Assembly: GCF_021545335.1 (NCBI RefSeq)
Contig: NZ_CP089312.1
Coordinates: 4,030,001-4,094,000, forward strand
Length of the DNA stretch: 64,000 nt
Direction: 5' to 3'
Origin: Streptomyces sp. GQFP
GTDB lineage: Bacteria > Actinomycetota > Actinomycetes > Streptomycetales > Streptomycetaceae
Part shown: one piece after another, positions 1-6,661 of the stretch
Layout of the letters: each line of letters starts with the position of its first letter
Numbering within the stretch: position 1 is the first letter of the stretch
The notes under the pieces: generated by a model
Told to the model about the DNA's origin: nothing
What the model saw: the letters and a program-made list of their open reading frames with translations, nothing else
Database searches by the model: none
Made by a program: the position numbers and the translations under genes

Positions 1-2
1 GG

Positions 3-261
3 CTGGACGCGGGGCTCCCGTCAGCGCGGACCATTCGCGACCACATCGGCAAGGACGCGCAGGATTACTGGATCGTGAATCATCAGGCAGTGCTGGATGC
101 CTTCCAGAAGCCGGATCTCCCGCCGTGGGGCCGCCTTGACGCCGTCGTCCGCGCCCTGGCAGAAGTCGGTCGGCACAACGACGTAGACGGCGAGGTCAAC
201 CGTTTCAAGGGCCTGTGGAAGCAAGTCGTCAGTGAAACAGTCGCCCAAGCATCGGTACATC
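3..261 (+). pseudogene. 5' fragment of HTH/P-loop gene interrupted by an IS
   Basis: This reading frame is open from the window edge and is cut at base 261 by the insertion sequence. Visible residues run LPSARTIRDHIG, then a stretch rich in W, L and A ending FKGLWKQVV. This resembles the short helix-turn-helix-like domain found at the N-terminus of many Streptomyces regulatory NTPases (family similarity, not proven). If the IS and one copy of the 3-bp target duplication are removed (262-1590, 1329 bp, divisible by 3), codon 261+1591+1592 reads CCT. The frame then runs straight into the ORF that ends at 2915, so this is the front of that gene. The true start lies upstream of the window. Confidence 0.75.
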
Positions 262-303
262 TGAGGTTCCCCCGAGATGCGAGGAAAGGTGACAGCAGGT
301 CAG
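262..303 (+). repeat. left inverted repeat of the IS3 element
   Basis: Starts TGAGGTTCCCCCG and contains AGCAGGTCAG about 30 bp in. It pairs imperfectly with the right end at 1546-1587. Confidence 0.85.
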
Positions 304-330
304 ATGGGTCTCATGAGAGGAGCCCAGACG

Positions 331-639
331 ATGCCTGCCCCGAGGAAGTACCCCCTGGAGTTGCGTGAGCGTGCGGTGCGGATGTACCGGACTGCCGAGC
401 CGAAGCCCGTGATCCGCCGCATGGCCGAGGAACTCGGCGTGCATCACGAAGCCCTGCGGAACTGGATCCGGCAGGCCGAGGCCGATACCGGCGAGCGGGA
501 TGACCTGCTCACCACCGAAGAGAAGAACGAGCTCGCCCAGCTGCGGCGCGAGGTGCGGGACCTGCGCCGTGCCAATGAGGTCCTGCGGACGGCCTCGGCT
601 TTTTTCGCCGCGCAGCTCGACCCGACCCGGCCCAGGTGA
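331..639 (+). CDS. IS3-family transposase OrfA
   Basis: A 102-residue HTH protein (MPAPRKYPLEL...), the DNA-binding half of an IS3 transposase. The helix-turn-helix covers roughly residues 8-50 (VIRRMAEELGVHHEALRNWI). A leucine-zipper-like coiled coil follows (about 62-88: LAQLRREVRDLRRANEVL), ending in the ASAFFAAQLD motif common to OrfA proteins. ATG 331 is chosen over upstream ATGs because GAGAGGAG lies just before it. The stop overlaps the orfB GTG (GTGA, 636-639). A T6 run (600-605, codons GCT TTT TTC) would allow a -1 slip into the orfB frame, which is open from there, so a fused OrfAB is likely made. Confidence 0.93.
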   Translation: MPAPRKYPLELRERAVRMYRTAEPKPVIRRMAEELGVHHEALRNWIRQAEADTGERDDLLTTEEKNELAQLRREVRDLRRANEVLRTASAFFAAQLDPTRPR

Positions 640-1556
640 GAGCGCTCCTCGACGAGCACCCGCACCTGGGGGTCGAGCCCGTACTGCGGGAACTGCACAT
701 CCCCTCCTCCACCTACTACCGCTGGCGCCAGGCCGAGAAGGACCCCTGCGAGCGAATCCGCCAGGACACCGAGCTGACCGGGCAGATCCGGCAGATCCAC
801 CAGGATTCCGGCGGGATCTACGGATCGCCCAGGATCCATGCCGTCCTGAAGCGCGAGGGCGTCCACGTCGGCCGCAAGCGGGTCGAGCGGCTCATGCGCC
901 AGGCCGGCCTGGCCGGGATCAGCCCCCGCAGGAGCAAGGGCTTCACCCGCCGCGACCCGGACGCCGATCTCGCCCCTGACCTGGTGCAACGCGACTTCAC
1001 GGCACCCGCACCGAACCGGCTGTGGGTCACCGACCTGACCATGATCCCCACCCTGGAGGGGCCACTGTGGCTGTCGGCGATCCGCGATGCCTTCTCCCGC
1101 AGAGTCGTGGCCTGGGAGACCTCCGCCCACGCGGACGCCGACCTGGTCCTCACCTCGCTCGAGTACGCGCTGGCCAGCCGAGAGGTCGCCCCCGGCAAAC
1201 TCGTCCACCATGCCGACCACGGCACGCAATACACATCCATCAAGCTCACAACACGCCTGGTCAGAGCAGGGATCCAGGCGTCCATGGGCTCGGTCGGCGA
1301 CTCCTTCGACAATGCCCTGGCCGAGAACCTGTGGATGCTGGTCAAGACCGAGTGCATCCGCGGCCGCGTCTTCGCGACCAGGGCCGAGGCGAACCTCGCG
1401 CTCTTCGAGTACATCGACGGCTTCTACAACCCCCGCCGCATCCAGAAGCGTCTCGGCTACCTCAGCCCCGTCGAGTTCGAGGAGAAGCACTACGCCGACC
1501 AGGCAACGGCCGAACCAGTGAACCTGAAACCACGTCAACCCGCCCTGACCTGCTAG
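636..1556 (+). CDS. IS3-family transposase OrfB (DDE integrase)
   Basis: A 306-residue protein with an N-terminal HTH_21 region (GIYGSPRIHAVLKREG) and an rve integrase core. The DDE triad is visible as D in WVTDLTMIP, D in HHADHGTQYTS, and E in NALAENLWMLVKTE, with the usual K/R seven residues after the Glu. The C-terminus (YNPRRIQKRLGYLSPVEFE) is the standard IS3 ending. GTG 636 overlaps the orfA stop; in this family most activity comes from an OrfAB fusion made by -1 frameshifting. No truncation is seen. Confidence 0.95.
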   Translation: MRALLDEHPHLGVEPVLRELHIPSSTYYRWRQAEKDPCERIRQDTELTGQIRQIHQDSGGIYGSPRIHAVLKREGVHVGRKRVERLMRQAGLAGISPRRSKGFTRRDPDADLAPDLVQRDFTAPAPNRLWVTDLTMIPTLEGPLWLSAIRDAFSRRVVAWETSAHADADLVLTSLEYALASREVAPGKLVHHADHGTQYTSIKLTTRLVRAGIQASMGSVGDSFDNALAENLWMLVKTECIRGRVFATRAEANLALFEYIDGFYNPRRIQKRLGYLSPVEFEEKHYADQATAEPVNLKPRQPALTC

Positions 1557-1587
1557 TCAGCCACTCCCGCACAGCGGGGGAACCTCA
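1546..1587 (-). repeat. right inverted repeat of the IS3 element
   Basis: Read on the minus strand it begins TGAGGTTCCCCCGCTG and contains AGCAGGTCAG, matching the left end. It overlaps the last codons of orfB. Confidence 0.85.
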
Positions 1588-1607
1588 ATCCTCCAGCAGA
1601 CAGCACG

Positions 1608-2915
1608 ATGCCTGCCGTCAACGACGACGCGGACGACACGACTGGCTCGTCCGAGGACTCACCCAAGCAGGAAGCCAAGGATTCAAGCGGACGGGCAGCG
1701 GAAGAGCAATCGGCTGGCACGGAGACGCATTCCGGCCCTGGCCGGGGCACTGCGCAGTCCAACTACGCGGAGGAATCCTTGAAGGGGCTGATCCTCAACG
1801 CGGCACAGGCCCTTTGGCACGACAAGGATGCGCTGAGAGTGTTTCTCGGTGTGGTGCGCCGCAGTAAGGGCTTCGCCAGGATGGCTGATGCCGCAGAGGA
1901 GCGACGGCCGGCGAACGCGACTTTCTACGGTGTAAGAAGCAGAGAGTTCGAGGTGCCCGACTCTCCGGCGCGATTAGAGCTGGTCACGCTGCATCGCTGT
2001 CTTGACGAACACAGGCTGAAGCTCAAGTGGTCCTTCACCTACCTGGAGAAGCAGACGGGCGTCTCGTCAGATGCGTGGATCCGCTGGCACACCCACGATG
2101 AGCTGCCCGTGCGTGAGGCGATCGTCGCGTTTTCTCACGTGGCGCGGCTGACGCTAGAAGATCACGTTCTGTTGCTCGGCTTGTGGGACGCGGCCCATGA
2201 TGCCCTGGAGGTACAGAAACGCTCTGACGCGTTGCCGTCGAGTATCAGCTTCAACGAGGCATGGGCCATGCGCGACCCGGCTGCACCGAGGCTGTGGGCA
2301 CTTGCGGGTGTCGGAGGAGACAACCTGGCTGCGCATGGCCCTGATCTGGCCTCTGGTACAGCCCCCGCGTTCGTCGTGGCCGGCCCGGCAAGGTCAGGTC
2401 GCTCCACGGCGCTGGTGACCATGGCACGCTCTCTGCTGAAAGCTGGCATTCCGCTCGTGTTGGCCACGCCCAGGCCGTCGCCTCTACGAGAGCTGACTGG
2501 CCAGGAGGGCGTGCTGGCCTACTTCGATCAGGGCGACATCGGGCAGGACGAGCTTGAAAGCCGAGTGTCTGTGGCGTCTGCTGAACGGCCGATAGTCGTC
2601 GTGATGGACGACGCGGAATCCTTGGGTGAGTGCAGTGCCTGGCGAGTTCTGCGAAACCTTTTGGAGCACGGCTTTGACGAAGGTACGGCGCTGCTCCTGG
2701 CAGGCGATGAAGACAAGCTCCGGACGAGCTACCGCTGGCTGGACGGGGCGCGGAAAGCCCACCGCGGCCTCCTCCTGTCTCCTCAAGACCGCCATGCCGG
2801 TGATTGGATCGGCATCAGGACGGGAAACTCCGTCATCGGCAACCCAATCACTCCAGGCCGAGGTTGGCTCCACCTCGGGGACGGCAAACTTCTGGCAGTG
2901 ACCGTGCCGCGGTAA
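1608..2915 (+). CDS. 3' part of interrupted HTH/P-loop NTPase gene
   Basis: A 435-residue ORF from the first ATG after the IS; its frame is continuous with the 5' fragment at 3-261. A low-complexity acidic linker (about residues 5-50) leads to a helical, HTH-like part (about 120-200: LHRCLDEHRLKLKWSFTYLEKQTGVS). An FtsK-like P-loop follows (VVAGPARSGRST, about 255-268), with a Walker B at PIVVVMDDAES (about 328-338). The C-terminal glycine-rich end (NPITPGRGWLHLGDG) resembles the last segment of FtsK/EccC-type ATPase domains. No transmembrane segment is seen. No substrate can be assigned. I see no good ribosome binding site at 1608, so expression after IS insertion is doubtful. Confidence 0.7.
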   Translation: MPAVNDDADDTTGSSEDSPKQEAKDSSGRAAEEQSAGTETHSGPGRGTAQSNYAEESLKGLILNAAQALWHDKDALRVFLGVVRRSKGFARMADAAEERRPANATFYGVRSREFEVPDSPARLELVTLHRCLDEHRLKLKWSFTYLEKQTGVSSDAWIRWHTHDELPVREAIVAFSHVARLTLEDHVLLLGLWDAAHDALEVQKRSDALPSSISFNEAWAMRDPAAPRLWALAGVGGDNLAAHGPDLASGTAPAFVVAGPARSGRSTALVTMARSLLKAGIPLVLATPRPSPLRELTGQEGVLAYFDQGDIGQDELESRVSVASAERPIVVVMDDAESLGECSAWRVLRNLLEHGFDEGTALLLAGDEDKLRTSYRWLDGARKAHRGLLLSPQDRHAGDWIGIRTGNSVIGNPITPGRGWLHLGDGKLLAVTVPR

Positions 2916-2943
2916 GGGTTGCCCTTGATCGGAGGCAGCCCTT

Positions 2944-3810
2944 CTACGAAGGCAACGGCAGCTTCTTGGTCACGCCCACCGAACGGTGTCGCCGAGCCTG
3001 ATCCGACCCGGGGCGACGACCTGTGCGTACGCTCCGGCGCAGGGCATCGGGGCCATGGAGTCCAGCGGGACGACCCGGTTGTGCTCGGCCAGCACCCGCA
3101 GGGCGGCCGTGTTCGGCGGTACGGGGCCGTGCGCGAGGGTGGGGGCCGTGCGCGAGGGTGGGGGCCGCGCAGCGTGGGGTGCGGGCGATGACGTGGAGGG
3201 TGAGGTCGTCGCCTATGTGGAGGGTGCGGCCGGGCCAGTCGTTCTCGGGGAAGCCGGTGTCGTCGGGTGTGTCGATGACGATGTTCGGGCGGTAGCGCAC
3301 GGCGTCGGCGGCGCCCGGGGCGCGGGTGTCGATGCGGGCCAGGGCCGCCGTGGTGAGCAGGTGGACGGGCGCGTAGTCGACGAATGTGCCGGCCGGGGCC
3401 GCGCTGCCGATGTGGCTGATGTCGATGCCGATGTCCGTGGCGCCGCGCAGGAGGTCGTCCGGGCGGGCTCGGTCGAGGGTCGGCTGCGCGGGCGGGGTGT
3501 CGGTCAGGGTTACGTCGCGGCCGATGAAGTCGGACAGGTGGTGGTCCGCGTCCGGGTCGGTGGAGTGCCACACCTCGCCGTCCGGGGCGGTGATACGGAC
3601 CGCCCCGGCGCCGAGTTGGGCGGTAAGGGTCAGTAGACGGCCCCATCGGCGTGGGTGTTTGGCGCTGGCGATCTTCCCCGTCTCCGTGTCGACGAGGGCG
3701 AGCCGACGGTCGTGGGCCAGGCCGTGCCCGGTGACCTCCGTGGCCGTGATCGCCTCGCCCAGCAGGGATTTGACCGGGTAGCGGCACCGGCTGCCCACCG
3801 TTCCGATCAC
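2944..3810 (-). pseudogene. MOSC-domain protein, frameshifted by a 19-bp duplication
   Basis: A MOSC family protein (molybdenum-cofactor sulfurase C-terminal fold) with the N-terminal beta-barrel start (GSRCRYPVKSLLGEA) and DRRLALVD. GTG 3810 has ACGGAGCG upstream and lies 24 bp after the arsI stop, so the two are probably co-transcribed. After HVIARTPRCAAPTLAHG the frame is wrong: 19 bp (3128-3146) are repeated exactly at 3147-3165. Removing one copy restores GPVPPNTAALRVLAEHNRVV and then VAPGRIRLGDTVRWA with a stop at 2970-2972, a normal MOSC ending. The present frame instead runs to 2944 with an arginine-rich tail. The Cys in RTPRC, usually important in MOSC proteins, lies before the damage. 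Function is unknown; a role in arsenic resistance is only suggested by position. Confidence 0.85.
3128..3165. repeat. 19-bp tandem duplication (two exact copies)
   Basis: Two adjacent identical 19-bp units (CGTGCGCGAGGGTGGGGGC). One copy too many shifts the MOSC gene frame by one base. Confidence 0.95.
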
Positions 3811-3833
3811 GATCGCTCCGTTCGCCGCCCGGA

Positions 3834-4241
3834 TCAGCAGCAGGTGCTGCCCTGCTGCTTGGCCAGGTTGTCCGCGTCGGCCTTGACGACGTACACCTCC
3901 CAGGGTTCCTGGCCGGGGCCGTGGACCCAGACCTTGTCCTGGAGGGCGTAGCAGCAGGTGGTGTCGTCCTCCACGTCGGTGGCGAGACCGGCCTCGCCCA
4001 GGCGGGCGGTGGCCGCGTGGACCGCCTCGGTCGTCTCGACCTCCACCCCCAGATGATCCATGCGCGTCGCCTCGCCCGCCGCGCCTTCGATGAGGACGAG
4101 CTTGAGCGGCGGCTCCGCGATCGCGAAGTTGGCGTAGCCGTCGCGGAGTTTGGCGGGTTCGGTGCCGAAGAGCTTGCTGTAGAAGGCGATGGACGCGTCG
4201 AGATCGGGGACGCGGAGAGCGAGCTGTACGCGGGATGACAT
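3834..4241 (-). CDS. arsI: ArsI-type glyoxalase-fold arsenic-resistance enzyme
   Basis: A 135-residue vicinal-oxygen-chelate (glyoxalase fold) protein of the ArsI/CadI family. Known ArsI enzymes are Fe(II)-dependent dioxygenases that cleave the C-As bond of trivalent organoarsenicals. The vicinal cysteines C96-C97 (DDTTCCYAL) that bind As(III) in this family are present. So are His63 in MDHLGVEV and Glu in PWEVYVV as likely metal ligands, plus a C-terminal CC pair. ATG 4241 has AAGGAG 10 bp upstream. The gene lies 126 bp downstream of the aquaporin gene behind its own likely promoter/operator and is followed by the MOSC gene. CadI-like cadmium function is an alternative, but the arsenic neighbours favour ArsI. 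Confidence 0.9.
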   Translation of the reverse strand: MSSRVQLALRVPDLDASIAFYSKLFGTEPAKLRDGYANFAIAEPPLKLVLIEGAAGEATRMDHLGVEVETTEAVHAATARLGEAGLATDVEDDTTCCYALQDKVWVHGPGQEPWEVYVVKADADNLAKQQGSTCC

Positions 4242-4300
4242 GACGAATCTCCTTGATTGCGTGGGAGCCCAGGAGCCCAGACGCCCAGACGCCTTACTTC

Positions 4301-4370
4301 GATATCTATCAATTCCCTGCGGCCCAGCATCCCACCTGATTCGACAAGCGTCAACATAGATAGCTATCTA
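4301..4370 (-). promoter_or_regulatory. putative arsI promoter with two GATAG-type operators
   Basis: A perfect 14-bp palindrome TAGATAGCTATCTA (4357-4370) overlaps the aquaporin stop codon. A second near copy, GATATCTATC (4301-4310; GATAGATATC on the minus strand), lies about 50 bp downstream. Between them the minus strand shows TTGACG (4354-4349), a 17-bp spacer and GATGCT, a plausible -35/-10. Paired sites around a promoter fit repression by an ArsR-type dimer (inference). Confidence 0.5.
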
Positions 4371-5108
4371 ATCAGTTCGCCTGCGCCGGAAGACGACCTC
4401 CACCAGCGCCAACCCCACCACCCCGCCCACGAGCTGCGCACCGATGAACCCCGCCACCGACCCCGGCGCGATCCCCGCGAACGTGTCGCTGAAAGTCCGG
4501 CCGATCGTCACCGCCGGGTTGGCGAACGATGTGGACGACGTGAACCAGTAGGCGGCGCCGATGTACGAGGCCACGGCCACGGGGGCGTACTGGAGGCGGT
4601 CGGTGCGGGCCAGGCCGAAGATCAGGAGGATCAGGCCGGCGGTGGCCACCACCTCGCCAAGCAGCAGATGACCGGCCGAGCGGTCGTGCGTGGACCACTC
4701 CACCAGCGGTTCGCCGAACATCGCGTCGGCGAGGATCGCGCCCGCGATCGCACCGACGATCTGCGCGGGGACGTACACCGCGACCTCGCGAGCCGTGACG
4801 CCGGCGCCGCCACCGCGTCGGGCCGTCCACCACTCGGCGAGGGTGACGACCGGGTTGAAGTGCGCGCCCGAGACCGGGCCGAGCAGCAGGATCAGGATGC
4901 CTAGGCCGAAGACGGTGGCGATCGAGTTCGCCAGCAGTTGCACCCCTACGTCCGTCGTCAGCTCGGTGGCCTGGATGCCCGAGCCGATCACGATCGCGAC
5001 GAGGAGTGCGGTGCCGAGCAGTTCGGCTGCCGCCCTGGATATCAGCGGGCTCGTCGCGGGCGCCGTCGGGGCTGTCGTTGCCGTCGTTGCCGTCGTTGCC
5101 GTCTTCAA
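4368..5108 (-). CDS. MIP-family aquaporin/aquaglyceroporin, arsenic-associated
   Basis: A 246-residue channel with six predicted transmembrane helices and the two half-helix motifs NPV (GAHFNPVVTL) and NPA (SFANPAVTIG). These define the MIP family. In ars operons such channels (AqpS type) carry As(III) out along its gradient after arsenate is reduced, replacing or helping ArsB/Acr3; no ArsB or Acr3 gene is seen here. The N-terminus (MKTATTATTATTAPTAP) comes from a 9-bp tandem repeat near 5080-5108. ATG 5108 overlaps the arsR stop (ATGA), so the two are translationally coupled. Confidence 0.88.
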   Translation of the reverse strand: MKTATTATTATTAPTAPATSPLISRAAAELLGTALLVAIVIGSGIQATELTTDVGVQLLANSIATVFGLGILILLLGPVSGAHFNPVVTLAEWWTARRGGGAGVTAREVAVYVPAQIVGAIAGAILADAMFGEPLVEWSTHDRSAGHLLLGEVVATAGLILLIFGLARTDRLQYAPVAVASYIGAAYWFTSSTSFANPAVTIGRTFSDTFAGIAPGSVAGFIGAQLVGGVVGLALVEVVFRRRRTD

Positions 5109-5419
5109 GGACAGGACCTCTTGATGTTGTTCTCGGCGGTGGCCCGCGCGGTCTCCGCCAGGTCGGCGAACTGGCCCGCGAGGGAGGCGATGACGTCGGG
5201 CTTGAGGCGGTAGTAGAGGAACCGGCCGCAGGGTTCCGTCTCCACCACCCCGGCCTCGCGCAGCACCTTCAGGTGGTTGGAGAGGTTGGTCTGTCTGGCA
5301 CCCGTCTCCTCGATCAGGTGGGTGCTGCAGAGCGTCTCCTTCGCGAGCAGGGTGACGATCCGGAGGCGGAGCGGATCCGCGAGAACCCGCATCAGATCAG
5401 TGTCGACTGACTTCAGCAT
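5105..5419 (-). CDS. arsR: ArsR/SmtB-family metalloregulator
   Basis: A 104-residue winged-HTH repressor. The recognition helix is in ARQTNLSNHLKVLREAGVV (about 41-59), followed by the wing EPCGRFLYYRL. Cysteines at 31 (KETLCSTHL), 64 (EPCGRF) and 103 (KRSCP) are candidates for the thiol As(III) site. It is transcribed away from arsC and leads the aquaporin gene with an ATGA overlap. It presumably represses arsR-aqp and arsC until As(III) binds. Confidence 0.92.
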   Translation of the reverse strand: MLKSVDTDLMRVLADPLRLRIVTLLAKETLCSTHLIEETGARQTNLSNHLKVLREAGVVETEPCGRFLYYRLKPDVIASLAGQFADLAETARATAENNIKRSCP

Positions 5420-5430
5420 GGACTGATACT

Positions 5431-5460
5431 TTCACATCACTCCGAATATGCCCATGTGAA
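5431..5460. promoter_or_regulatory. inverted repeat between arsR and arsC
   Basis: TTCACAT (5431-5437) and ATGTGAA (5454-5460) are exact inverted copies 16 bp apart in the 81-bp divergent space. They are a candidate ArsR operator serving both directions, and differ in sequence from the GATAG sites upstream of arsI. Confidence 0.4.
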
Positions 5461-5500
5461 GACGCGCACCATGAAGTACGCACATATGAAAGAAGGGCCC

Positions 5501-5932
5501 ATGTCCTCCAGCCCGCTCAGCCCGCTCGCCTCCGTGCTGTTCGTCTGTGTCCACAACGCCGGGCGCTCGCAGATGGCCGCCGGTTTCCTCGACCACCTCG
5601 CGGGCGACCGGATCGAGGTCCGTTCCGCCGGTTCCCTCCCCGGCGACCAGGTCAATCCGGCCGCCGTCGAGGCCATGCGGGAGGTCGGTGTCGACATCGC
5701 CGGTGCCACGCCGAAGATCCTCACCACCGAGGCCGTCCAGGCGTCCGACTACGTCATCACCATGGGCTGCGGCGACGCCTGCCCGATCTTCCCCGGCAAG
5801 AAGTACCTCGACTGGGACCTGGCGGACCCGGCCGGCCAGGGCGTCGAGGCCGTGCGCCCCATCCGCGACGAGATCAGGGACCGTATCGAGGCCCTGATCG
5901 CCGAGATCGACGGCGCGAAGCGGGAGGCGTGA
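5501..5932 (+). CDS. arsC: arsenate reductase, LMW-phosphatase type
   Basis: A 143-residue low-molecular-weight tyrosine-phosphatase fold arsenate reductase, which reduces As(V) to As(III) in the cytoplasm. The P-loop CVHNAGRS (CX5R with following Ser) comes at residues 14-21. The resolving-cysteine region is MGCGDACPIFPG, and the general-acid loop is DWDLADPAG. ATG 5501 is preferred over upstream in-frame ATGs at 5456, 5471 and 5486 because AGAAGGGCCC sits directly before it. Divergent from arsR-aqp. Actinobacterial members use mycothiol or thioredoxin; the sequence alone does not settle which. Confidence 0.93.
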   Translation: MSSSPLSPLASVLFVCVHNAGRSQMAAGFLDHLAGDRIEVRSAGSLPGDQVNPAAVEAMREVGVDIAGATPKILTTEAVQASDYVITMGCGDACPIFPGKKYLDWDLADPAGQGVEAVRPIRDEIRDRIEALIAEIDGAKREA

Positions 5933-6015
5933 TCCCGCCCCACGACGACCAGAGGCAAGATGTGACAGCAGCCATACCGCACATCCGACGACCCTGACGC
6001 AGTGAGAAGAGCGCC

Positions 6016-6648
6016 GTGACCACGTACGACTACGAGAAGGACGGCGCGGCCATCTACCGTCAGTCCTTCGCCACCATCCGCGCCGAGGCCGACCTCGCGG
6101 GGCTGCCGGCCGACGTCAGTCAGGTCGTCGTCCGGATGATCCACGCCTGCGGGATGGTCGACCTCGTACGGGATCTGTCGTACACGCCCGGTGTCGTGGC
6201 CAGCGCCCGTGAGGCGCTGCGCGGCGGCGCGCCGATCTTCACCGACGTACGGATGGTCGCCAGCGGCGTGACCCGCAAGCGGCTGCCCGCCGGGAACGAC
6301 GTGCTGTGCACCCTCACCGACCCGGCCGTCCCCGAGCTGGCCGCGAAGCTCGGGACCACGCGCAGTGCCGCCGCCCTGGAGCTGTGGCGGGACCGGCTGG
6401 AGGGGGCGGTTGTCGCTGTCGGCAACGCGCCGACCGCGCTCTTCCGGCTGCTGGAGATGATCGAGGAGGGTGCGCCACGGCCCGCCGCCGTCATCGGCGT
6501 CCCGGTCGGGTTCGTCGGTGCCGCCGAGTCGAAGGAGGCCTTGGCCGCGCATCCGTCGGGGCTGGAGCACATCGTCGTACGGGGGCGTCGCGGGGGCAGT
6601 GCCATCGCCGCCGCCGCGATCAACGCCATCGCGAGTGAGGTGGAGTGA
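6016..6648 (+). CDS. cobH: precorrin-8X methylmutase
   Basis: A 210-residue CobH/CbiC protein, which moves a methyl group in precorrin-8X to give hydrogenobyrinate (or the cobalt form) in cobalamin synthesis. Family marks seen are RMIHACGMVDLV (with the catalytic His), ALRGGAPIFTDVRMVASGV, VGNAPTALFRLLEM, IGVPVGFVGAAESK and RGRRGGSAIAAAAINAI. The length is normal. The GTG start has GAGAAGAG upstream. It is convergent with the NiCoT gene, with cobK beyond. Confidence 0.95.
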   Translation: MTTYDYEKDGAAIYRQSFATIRAEADLAGLPADVSQVVVRMIHACGMVDLVRDLSYTPGVVASAREALRGGAPIFTDVRMVASGVTRKRLPAGNDVLCTLTDPAVPELAAKLGTTRSAAALELWRDRLEGAVVAVGNAPTALFRLLEMIEEGAPRPAAVIGVPVGFVGAAESKEALAAHPSGLEHIVVRGRRGGSAIAAAAINAIASEVE

Positions 6649-6661
6649 GCGGAGTGGGCTG

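Larger units (their letters stand above)
262..1587 (+). mobile_element. IS3-family insertion sequence, complete
   Basis: The element is 1326 bp and carries overlapping orfA and orfB of the IS3 type. Both ends begin TGAGGTTCCCCCG when read inward, and imperfect similarity continues for about 40 bp, including AGCAGGTCAG on both sides. The flanks are ATC (259-261) and ATC (1588-1590), a 3-bp target duplication typical of this family. Ends, duplication and both ORFs are intact, so the copy looks recent and possibly active. It sits inside the gene described at 3-261 and 1608-2915. Confidence 0.93.

Noticed and set aside
444..1538. Long minus-strand ORF antisense to the transposase
   Set aside because: GC-codon shadow of orfB; no protein-like composition, and the plus strand has a complete DDE enzyme.
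2783..4357. Minus-strand ORF spanning MOSC, arsI and part of the aquaporin region
   Set aside because: Out-of-frame reading; its only meaningful part is the lost MOSC tail, already explained by the 19-bp duplication.
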